A DNA stretch of 11,264 nt, taken from the NCBI GenBank assembly GCA_003476475.1, contig DMUD01000166.1, forward strand, positions 776 to 12,039, written 5' to 3'. The notes under the pieces are model-generated. The model saw nothing but the letters and a program-made list of their open reading frames with translations. It ran no database searches and was not told the origin of the DNA. Source of the stretch: Cytophagales bacterium (GTDB lineage: Bacteria > Bacteroidota > Bacteroidia > Cytophagales > UBA9547). The translations under genes were made by a program, and so were the position numbers. Shown one piece after another: positions 6,173 to 11,264 of the stretch (position 1 is the stretch's first letter; every line of letters begins with the position of its first letter).

Positions 6173-6775
6173 ATGAATTACCCTTCCAAGCTTGTCGAAG
6201 ATGCCGTGAACGAAATGGCGAAATTGCCCAGTATTGGCAAAAAGACAGCGTTAAGGCTCATTCTGCATTTGCTGAAACAAAACGAAGTCGCCACCGAATC
6301 GTTGGCCGATGCCCTTTTAAAATTGCGCCGTCAAATTTGCTATTGCAAGCAGTGCCATTCTATCGCCGACCAAGAAATATGTTCGGTTTGCAAAAGCCAC
6401 TCCCGAGAAAAGGAATTGATATGTGTAGTGGAAGACACCAAAGACGTGCTCACGATTGAAAACACCAACCAATACCGCGGTTTGTATCATGTATTGGGAG
6501 GTATTATATCGCCCATGCATGGTTCAGGGCCAGACCAATTGAATATCGAAAGCCTTGTGCGCCGCGTGAAGGAAGGAAATGTAAAAGAAGTGATTTTGGC
6601 ATTGCCCTCTACCATGGACGGCGAGACTACTTCTTTTTATTTGGCCAAAAAACTAAAAGAAAGTGAAGTAAAAGTGACCAGCATTGCGCGCGGCATACCC
6701 TTGGGCAGCGATTTGGAGTATATGGACGAACTTACCATAGGCCGCAGCATTTTGCGCCGCACTTCTTACGAATAA
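6173..6775 (+). CDS. recR: Recombination mediator protein RecR
   Basis: The product has 200 residues, a full-length RecR. A helix-hairpin-helix lies at about residues 13-30 (NEMAKLPSIGKKTALRL). It is followed by a zinc finger with Cys58, Cys61, Cys70 and Cys73 (CKQC, then CSVC). A Toprim domain begins at about residue 81 (ICVVEDTKDV), and GGIISPMHGSGP matches the conserved RecR loop. RecR with RecO and RecF loads RecA onto SSB-coated gaps during repair. The start ATG is 3 bases after the clpS stop, so the two are probably co-translated. The dtd gene follows 11 bases after recR. Confidence 0.97.
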   Translation: MNYPSKLVEDAVNEMAKLPSIGKKTALRLILHLLKQNEVATESLADALLKLRRQICYCKQCHSIADQEICSVCKSHSREKELICVVEDTKDVLTIENTNQYRGLYHVLGGIISPMHGSGPDQLNIESLVRRVKEGNVKEVILALPSTMDGETTSFYLAKKLKESEVKVTSIARGIPLGSDLEYMDELTIGRSILRRTSYE

Positions 6776-6786
6776 TCCTAGCGTAA

Positions 6787-7239
6787 ATGATTGTCGTCCT
6801 ACAAAGAGTAAGCGAAGCCAGTGTTTCTATTCAAGGGAAATTGTTTTCCAAAATAGGTAAAGGCTTGCTTATCCTTTTGGGAATTGGACACCACGACAGT
6901 AGCGAAGATGTGGATTGGCTTGTGGGCAAGCTATCTAACATGAGAATATTTTCAGACAAAGAAGGCAAAATGAACCTTTCGCTGAAAGACATAGAAGGCG
7001 AGGCATTGGTGGTGAGCCAATTCACCCTTTTGGCCAGTACAAAAAAGGGGAACCGACCTTCTTTTACAGAGGCGGCCAAACCCGAAGTAGCCCTGCCTTT
7101 GTACGAGTTATTTGTAAAAAAATGGCAAGAAGAACTGAACAAGCCGGTGAAAACAGGCCAGTTTGCTGCCGACATGCAAATAGCATTGGTTAACGACGGA
7201 CCCGTTACCATTTATATCGACAGCAAAAACAGAAGCTGA
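6787..7239 (+). CDS. dtd: D-aminoacyl-tRNA deacylase Dtd
   Basis: The product has 150 residues, close to the usual 145-150. It starts MIVVLQRVSEASVSI, typical of Dtd. The active-site segments are SQFTL (77-81), GNRPSFT (88-94) and NDGPVT (136-141). The last holds the Gly-cisPro pair (Gly138-Pro139) that screens for D-amino acids. The enzyme hydrolyses D-aminoacyl-tRNA, and also Gly-tRNA(Ala), protecting translation in the cytoplasm. The segment before the Gly-cisPro reads GQFAADM where many homologues have F-G-A-D-M, a minor Gly-to-Ala change. The stop TGA overlaps the next gene's ATG by one base (TGATG), showing tight coupling within the operon. Confidence 0.96.
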   Translation: MIVVLQRVSEASVSIQGKLFSKIGKGLLILLGIGHHDSSEDVDWLVGKLSNMRIFSDKEGKMNLSLKDIEGEALVVSQFTLLASTKKGNRPSFTEAAKPEVALPLYELFVKKWQEELNKPVKTGQFAADMQIALVNDGPVTIYIDSKNRS

Positions 7240-7472
7240 TGAATACGGAAGCCAATCCGCAGCTACTCCTCGATTTGGTTAAAATCAAAATGCCATTTGG
7301 CAAATACAAAGGCACTTTTTTGTGCGATTTGCCCATTTTTTATTTGGAATGGTTTCAGCGAAAAGGATTTCCAGAGGGCAAATTGGGAACGTTGCTTGCC
7401 ACCATTTATGAAATAAAACTGAATGGATTGGAGTCACTTTTGGCACCTTTGCGCAAAAAAAATACCATATAA
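7239..7472 (+). CDS. DUF3820 family protein (putative quorum-sensing-regulated virulence factor fold)
   Basis: The product is a 77-residue protein. MPFGKYKGTFLCDLP (18-32), YLEWF (35-39), KGFP (42-45), then a G-x-LG pattern and EIKLNGL (58-64) reproduce the DUF3820 family pattern. A structure from Pseudomonas gave the family its virulence-factor name, but the biochemical role is not established. The protein is soluble, with no signal peptide or membrane segment. Its ATG overlaps the dtd stop by one base, so it is the last gene of the clpS-recR-dtd operon. The conserved pairing of small proteins of this family with tRNA or repair genes hints at a nucleic-acid role, but that is only inference. 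Confidence 0.8.
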   Translation: MNTEANPQLLLDLVKIKMPFGKYKGTFLCDLPIFYLEWFQRKGFPEGKLGTLLATIYEIKLNGLESLLAPLRKKNTI

Positions 7473-7480
7473 AAACGAAA

Positions 7481-7516
7481 GAAACTTTTTTAGTTAAAAT
7501 AGTTTCCTTAGTTTTG
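7481..7516. repeat. Dyad and 9-base-phased TAGTT repeats upstream of tetR
   Basis: GAAACT (7481-7486) and AGTTTC (7501-7506) form a 6-base inverted repeat. TAGTT also recurs at 7491, 7500 and 7509, each 9 bases apart, and the last copy forms part of the putative -7 box. This is the obvious place for autoregulation by the TetR protein, but the AT-rich composition makes chance repeats likely. Confidence 0.35.
7509..7516 (+). promoter_or_regulatory. Candidate -7 promoter element of the tetR-efflux operon
   Basis: TAGTTTTG is an exact TAnnTTTG match ending 4 bases before the tetR ATG at 7521. The last three bases of the preceding in-frame context (7515-7517) are TGA, so the start cannot move upstream; a promoter here implies a leaderless transcript. 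The -33 region is only a T-rich tract. Confidence 0.48.
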
Positions 7517-7520
7517 AAAA

Positions 7521-8153
7521 ATGTTGATTGCGCAAACTGCCCATACAAGCCAAGCTCAAGAAATTCTGCAAGGAGCCGCCGAATTGTTTTTGCGCTACGG
7601 GGTGAAAAGCATCACCATGGACGAGATTGCGCGGCATATTTCAGTTTCTAAAAAAACCATCTACCAACATTTTGCCGACAAAGACGAACTGGTCATCACA
7701 TTCACACGCATGGTGCTGGAACAACAAAAAAGTGAAATGATACACTTGGAAAACAACGGCACCAACGTAATGGAAAGTCTGCGCGACTTGTCGGAATTTT
7801 TGCGGAACAAAGTGTGCAACATCAACCCTAGTTTGCTGTTTGACTTAAAAAAATACTTTCCGCAAGCGTGGAAAACATTTACCGAACACAAAAAGACCTT
7901 TCTCAAAGACCACCTAAAAAGATTGTTGGAAAGAGGGATGAAAGAAGGATACTTCAGGGCCAACCTAAACATGAATATTATTTCCAAAATGCGAATTGAA
8001 CAAGTAGAAATGATATTCAATCCCGATGTGTTTTCAGAAACGGAGTTCAACATTTCGGAAGTGCACATACAATTGTTTCAACATTTTGTGTACGGCATTT
8101 GCACACTAAAAGGGCACGAAGAGTTCAACCGCTTGATGAAAGTGGCCGATTAA
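7521..8153 (+). CDS. TetR/AcrR family transcriptional regulator
   Basis: The product has 210 residues. The N-terminal DNA-binding domain reads ILQGAAELFLRYGVKSITMD (15-34), then EIARHISVSKKTIYQHFADK (35-54), the classic TetR helix-turn-helix with the KxTIYxHFxxKDEL end. The remaining 150 residues are the variable ligand-binding and dimerisation domain. It is encoded first in a cluster with tolC, an adaptor and an RND pump. By analogy with AcrR-type repressors it probably represses this operon until a ligand, such as a drug, bile-like compound or fatty acid, binds it. ATG 7521 is the first possible start because of the in-frame stop at 7515; the next ATG (7617) would cut into the helix-turn-helix. 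The tolC-like gene starts 27 bases after its stop. Confidence 0.93.
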   Translation: MLIAQTAHTSQAQEILQGAAELFLRYGVKSITMDEIARHISVSKKTIYQHFADKDELVITFTRMVLEQQKSEMIHLENNGTNVMESLRDLSEFLRNKVCNINPSLLFDLKKYFPQAWKTFTEHKKTFLKDHLKRLLERGMKEGYFRANLNMNIISKMRIEQVEMIFNPDVFSETEFNISEVHIQLFQHFVYGICTLKGHEEFNRLMKVAD

Positions 8154-8180
8154 AATATTGTTATTAAAAAATAGACTAAA

Positions 8181-9530
8181 ATGAGATTTCTAATTGTAGT
8201 TGGTGTTTTTTCAGGAATGGGCGTATTTGCCCAAACAAATTCCAAAAATTATTCGCTACCCCAATGCGTAGAATATGCACTTGCCAATAGCACTGCTATA
8301 AAAAATGCCACTATCGACGAGTACATTGCCAACGCCAAAGTAGGAGAAGTACGGTCTTTCGGGTTGCCTCAAATCACGGGCAATTTGCAAATATTGGACA
8401 ATCCGCAACTGCCACGCCAATTTTTATCGGCCAACAACCCAATATTGGCCGGCTTTGGTTTTGCAGGAGGAAAACCAAGTGATGTGGTGGCCATTCCCAA
8501 CCTTTTCCAGCTTAGAAGTACTTCACAAGCATATCTTTCTGTAAACCAGCTCATTTTCGATGGTTCTTACATTGTGGGACTGCAAGCTGCCAGAACCTAT
8601 CGTGAATTGGCGAAAAAAGCTACCCAACAATCGCGTGTACAAACCATTCAAAATGTAACGAAAGCCTATTACTTGGTACTCATTACCAACGAAAGACTGA
8701 ACCTATTGTACAGCAACTTGGCCAAATTAGATACTTCACTAGCACAAGTAAAGGCACTAAACAAAAGTGGTTTTGCTGAAAAAATTGATGTAAGCCGACT
8801 GGAGGTGGCCTACAATAACCTACTCTCTGAAAAGGAAAAAATTCTGAATTTGGCCAAAATGAGCCTATTGATGCTCAAATACCAAATGGGTATGCCAATA
8901 AACGAGGAGATTGAACTGACCGGCAAAATAAGCGATGAGCAAATAAGTGATATCCCGTCTAAATCTGACATGGCATACTCCAATCGTATCGAATATTCGC
9001 TTCTTGAAACACAAAAAAGAGCCCAAAAATTAGATTTAAGAAACAACAAAGTGGCCTATTTGCCCCGCTTGGTTGCCTTTGGGAATATAGGCTACAATAC
9101 CGCCAATGTGGAAGTAGCCAAGCTCACCAAGAACTACTACGAATACAGTTTTCTGGGACTTTCGATGGTGTTGCCCATTTTCGACGGCTTTGGAAAAATG
9201 TACAAGGTGCAACAGTCGAGAGGAAAATTGGAACAGGTAGAAAACAATATGAATTTATTGAAAAACACCATCGACCTACAGGTAACCAATGGCGAAATAT
9301 CGTTTCAAAACGCCAAAAAATCCCTGGATATACAAAGAAAGAACATGGAATTAGCTGAAGAGGTACAACGCGTTTCGCAACTAAAATACAACCAAGGCAT
9401 CGGTTCAAGTCTTGAAGTGGTAACCGCCGAAACTTCTTACAAAGAAGCGCAAACCAACTACTATTCTGCTCTTTACGATGCAATAGTGGCCAAAATAGAC
9501 TTCGATATCGCCCTTGGAAACATAAAATAA
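8181..9530 (+). CDS. TolC family outer-membrane efflux channel
   Basis: The product has 449 residues. An 18-residue signal peptide ends in VFAQT (MRFLIVVGVFSGMGVFAQ). Two OEP repeats can be recognised. The first starts YSLPQCVEYALANSTAIKNA (about 24-43). The second starts around residue 275 with RIEYSLLETQKRAQKLDLRN, followed by YLPRLVAFGNIGY. Long Ala/Leu/Gln/Lys-rich helical stretches match the TolC alpha-barrel. Three such subunits form the outer-membrane and periplasmic exit duct for the adaptor and pump encoded next. The order tetR-tolC-adaptor-pump is frequent in Bacteroidota efflux operons. The adaptor gene begins 29 bases downstream. The transported compounds cannot be inferred. Confidence 0.93.
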   Translation: MRFLIVVGVFSGMGVFAQTNSKNYSLPQCVEYALANSTAIKNATIDEYIANAKVGEVRSFGLPQITGNLQILDNPQLPRQFLSANNPILAGFGFAGGKPSDVVAIPNLFQLRSTSQAYLSVNQLIFDGSYIVGLQAARTYRELAKKATQQSRVQTIQNVTKAYYLVLITNERLNLLYSNLAKLDTSLAQVKALNKSGFAEKIDVSRLEVAYNNLLSEKEKILNLAKMSLLMLKYQMGMPINEEIELTGKISDEQISDIPSKSDMAYSNRIEYSLLETQKRAQKLDLRNNKVAYLPRLVAFGNIGYNTANVEVAKLTKNYYEYSFLGLSMVLPIFDGFGKMYKVQQSRGKLEQVENNMNLLKNTIDLQVTNGEISFQNAKKSLDIQRKNMELAEEVQRVSQLKYNQGIGSSLEVVTAETSYKEAQTNYYSALYDAIVAKIDFDIALGNIK

Positions 9531-9533
9531 TAT

Positions 9534-9559
9534 TCCTGTTTAAATAAAAATCTCCTGTT
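9534..9559 (+). repeat. Short direct repeat before the adaptor gene
   Basis: TCCTGTT occurs twice (9534-9540 and 9553-9559), 19 bases apart, the second copy abutting the adaptor ATG. It may be a small duplication. No function is evident and chance is possible. Confidence 0.3.
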
Positions 9560-10678
9560 ATGAAATTACAAAACCTTTTGCCTTTGTTGTTTTTGTCGAT
9601 TGTAGCCTGCAAGCCCGACAGCGAAAAAGAATTGGCTTCGTTAAAAGAAGAAAAGTCTAAAATAGAAGCACAACTTGCCGAAATCACTTCCAAAATAAAG
9701 GCTTTGGAAAAAAGCTCTGGCAAAAAAACCGTGGTACAAAGAACCGCTTTCGTAGAGGTGGCCACCTTGTCGCCTCAATCGTTCAAACATTACATCGAAA
9801 TACAAGGCAAAGCCACTACCGACAATAACCTGACCATCTCGCCGCGCATGGGCGGACACATCGCCAACATCTATGTAAAAAAAGGGAGTATGGTAAAAAA
9901 GGGTAAACTGTTGGCTTCTATGGATGTTGCAGCCTTATTAAAAGGAAAAGAGGAATTGAAAACCGCGCTCGATTTTGCCAACAATGTGTACGAAAAACAA
10001 AAAATGTTGTGGGAGCAAAAAGTAGGCACTGAAATACAGTTTTTACAAGCCAAAAACAACAAAGAAAGTTTGGAAAAGAAAATTGCGACGCTGAACGAAC
10101 AGATTGCTTTTGGCCAGGTTACAGCTCCTGTTGCAGGTATGGTAGAAGAAGTGTATTCTAGAGAGGGAGAAAATGCAGCCCCTGGTATGCCTATGTTCCG
10201 TTTAGTGGGCAAAGGCGAATTCAGGATTTCGGCCGATGTATCGGAAGCCTATGCAGCCCATATCAAGCAAGGCAACGAAGCCGAAGTATTTTTTCCTGAC
10301 ATAAGCAAAAATATTCAAACTTCTGTAAAAGTAGTAGGGGACGAAATAAACCCACTGAACAGGACTTTCAACATCGAACTGGCACTTCCAAAATCTTCCT
10401 CTTTTATAAAAGCCAACATGATAGCGTATGTAAAAATCAAAGATTACGAAGCCAAAGACCGATTGCAAGTGCCTGTGAGTGTGGTTCAAAAATCGGTAGA
10501 TGGAAATTTTGTTTTCATAGAGGTAAACGGAAAGGCAACTAAGCGCACCGTAAAAACAGGCAGAGATTTTAATGGTCAAATTGAAATTTTAGATGGCCTG
10601 AAAACCGGCGACAAACTAATCGTAACTGGATACCTGGACTTGATAGAAGGACAGCCTTTGGCGCAATCTAAGTTGTGA
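9560..10678 (+). CDS. RND efflux periplasmic adaptor (membrane fusion protein), lipoprotein
   Basis: The product has 372 residues. A lipoprotein signal ends in LSIVAC with the lipidated Cys at 17. Next is a heptad-rich coiled coil (about 22-51; KELASLKEEKSKIEAQLAEI), usual in adaptors of this phylum. The lipoyl-like half-motif ISPRMGGHIANIYVKKGSMV lies at about 93-112. A short alpha-hairpin spans about 123-182, then GQVTAPVAGMVEEVYSREGE closes the lipoyl domain. A beta-barrel and a membrane-proximal domain follow (RTVKTGRDFNGQIEILDGLK, GDKLIVTGY). It should anchor in the inner membrane and bridge the pump to the TolC channel. Its stop codon TGA shares two bases with the first unit of the 7-base repeat array, which separates it from the pump gene by 140 bases, much more than elsewhere in the operon. 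Confidence 0.93.
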   Translation: MKLQNLLPLLFLSIVACKPDSEKELASLKEEKSKIEAQLAEITSKIKALEKSSGKKTVVQRTAFVEVATLSPQSFKHYIEIQGKATTDNNLTISPRMGGHIANIYVKKGSMVKKGKLLASMDVAALLKGKEELKTALDFANNVYEKQKMLWEQKVGTEIQFLQAKNNKESLEKKIATLNEQIAFGQVTAPVAGMVEEVYSREGENAAPGMPMFRLVGKGEFRISADVSEAYAAHIKQGNEAEVFFPDISKNIQTSVKVVGDEINPLNRTFNIELALPKSSSFIKANMIAYVKIKDYEAKDRLQVPVSVVQKSVDGNFVFIEVNGKATKRTVKTGRDFNGQIEILDGLKTGDKLIVTGYLDLIEGQPLAQSKL

Positions 10679-10806
10679 GTATTGCGTAATGAGTATTGAG
10701 AATAAATACATCATTGCAACAAACTGAAAGACTAATAAAAGCCAATTGAATTTAGAGAATAAATTATATCTAAATACTAATACTCGTTACCCAACACTCA
10801 AAACGC
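10677..10806. repeat. Opposed arrays of degenerate 7-base repeats forming a nested hairpin
   Basis: On the plus strand from 10677 there are four head-to-tail heptamers: GAGTATT, GCGTAAT, GAGTATT, GAGAATA. On the minus strand from 10806 to 10779 there are four more: GCGTTTT, GAGTGTT, GGGTAAC, GAGTATT. The outer arms 10677-10697 and 10779-10799 pair over 21 positions with two mismatches and one G-U pair. Inside lies a second dyad, ATTTAGA (10750-10756) with TCTAAAT (10769-10775). GAGAATAAAT occurs twice directly (10698 and 10755). The element fills most of the 140-base gap between adaptor and pump, and has no coding potential that I can see. Confidence 0.8.
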
Positions 10807-10818
10807 AAAACTAGTACA

Positions 10819-11264
10819 ATGAAAGAATTCAAAGCCAGTAGCTGGTCTATCGACAATAAAACCACCATTTATGTGTTGGCCCTTTTTATATCAATAGCGG
10901 GTTTTTTTGCCTATCAAAAAGCACCTAAAGAGCAATTTCCAGAGATTGTTTTTCCACAGATATACGTGAGTGCGGTGTACCCCGGCACGGCTCCAACCGA
11001 CATGGAAAATTTGGTCACAAAACCTTTGGAAAAACAAGTAAAGTCTATTTCGGGGGTAAAGAAAGTAAAAAGCAGCTCCTTTCAAGATTTTGCCACGGTT
11101 TTGGTCGAATTCAATACTGATGTGAATGTGGCACTGGCCAAACAAAAAGTAAAGGATGCGGTGGACAAGGCCAAGTCGGACCTACCCACTGATTTAACAC
11201 AACAGCCTAGGGTCATTGAATTAAATATCAGTGACATGCCTATTATGTATGTGAACATTAGCGG
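10819..11264 (+). CDS. RND family efflux pump inner-membrane subunit, N-terminal part, cut by window edge
   Basis: The open frame begins at ATG 10819 and is still open at the right edge (148 full codons). TM1 lies at about residues 16-32 (TTIYVLALFISIAGFFAY). It is followed by the RND porter-domain pattern QFPEIVFPQIYVSAVYPGTA, then TDMENLVTKPLEKQVKSISG and VKKVKSSSFQDFATVLVEF. These match the AcrB/HAE family, which uses the proton gradient to expel drugs, dyes or lipids through the adaptor and TolC. The full gene is normally about 1,000-1,150 codons. It continues the tetR-tolC-adaptor operon, but is preceded by the unusual 7-base repeat element, ending 12 bases before this start. Hydrophobic drug pump versus another RND class cannot be decided from the fragment. 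Confidence 0.93.
   Translation, partial: MKEFKASSWSIDNKTTIYVLALFISIAGFFAYQKAPKEQFPEIVFPQIYVSAVYPGTAPTDMENLVTKPLEKQVKSISGVKKVKSSSFQDFATVLVEFNTDVNVALAKQKVKDAVDKAKSDLPTDLTQQPRVIELNISDMPIMYVNIS

Noticed and set aside
7441..7456. TGGCACCTTTGCGC as a sigma-54 (-24/-12) promoter before tetR
   Set aside because: The GG and GC pairs are too close: the canonical form is TGGCAC-N5-TTGC, and here GC comes 2-3 bases early. It also lies inside the DUF3820 coding region.
7481..7506. GAAACT/AGTTTC dyad as a terminator for the clpS operon
   Set aside because: The stem is 6 bp with little G-C and no T-run after the second arm. No convincing terminator was found between the DUF3820 gene and tetR.
9124..9765. 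213-codon minus-strand frame across the tolC/adaptor junction
   Set aside because: It is antisense to two well-supported genes and has Cys/Phe-rich, low-plausibility composition, with no recognisable motif.
10679..10818. CRISPR-like or tRNA content in the adaptor-pump gap
   Set aside because: The repeats are 7 bases long with no spacers, and no cloverleaf or CCA end can be drawn.

Overview
The window looks like a chromosomal segment from a free-living member of the Bacteroidota, probably Cytophagales-like; the rank below phylum is a guess. Three things point there: TAnnTTTG promoter motifs of the Bacteroidota type, the near-absence of Shine-Dalgarno sequences before start codons, and a short basic THX ribosomal protein of the Bacteroidota form. 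The DNA is gene-dense and no gap between genes exceeds about 155 bases. I see no tRNA, rRNA, CRISPR array, transposase, integrase or phage gene.

Layout. (1) Bases 1-1494, minus strand: the end of a surface-polysaccharide locus, with a GT4-like glycosyltransferase translationally overlapping the N-terminus of a Wzx-type flippase that runs off the left edge. (2) Bases 1626-4007, plus strand: rpoN (sigma-54) followed 24 bases later by a metal-type ABC permease that has no ATPase or binding protein beside it. (3) Bases 3990-5462, minus strand: a sodium:solute symporter that converges on the permease, with an 18-base coding overlap and a likely terminator inside the permease 3' end. (4) Bases 5604-5794: the 45-codon THX gene with a clear intrinsic terminator. 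(5) Bases 5894-7472, plus strand: a compact housekeeping operon clpS-recR-dtd-DUF3820, with gaps of 3 and 11 bases and a 1-base overlap. (6) Bases 7521-11264, plus strand: a drug/solvent efflux operon tetR-tolC-adaptor-RND pump, with the pump cut by the right edge.

The efflux genes form one tripartite machine: an inner-membrane RND pump, a lipoprotein periplasmic adaptor and an outer-membrane TolC channel, with a TetR regulator encoded first that may control the operon. The housekeeping operon joins N-degron delivery to ClpAP-type proteases, RecFOR repair and D-aminoacyl-tRNA proofreading. No gene cassette here looks like an undescribed system. The most unusual structure is non-coding: between the adaptor and the pump lie two opposed arrays of degenerate 7-base repeats (consensus about GMGTAWT) that form a long imperfect hairpin with a smaller hairpin nested inside. 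A second point of interest is the identical geometry of tetR and the ABC permease: a promoter-like TTAnnTTT(G/A) ends exactly 4 bases before an ATG that cannot be extended upstream, which suggests leaderless mRNAs.
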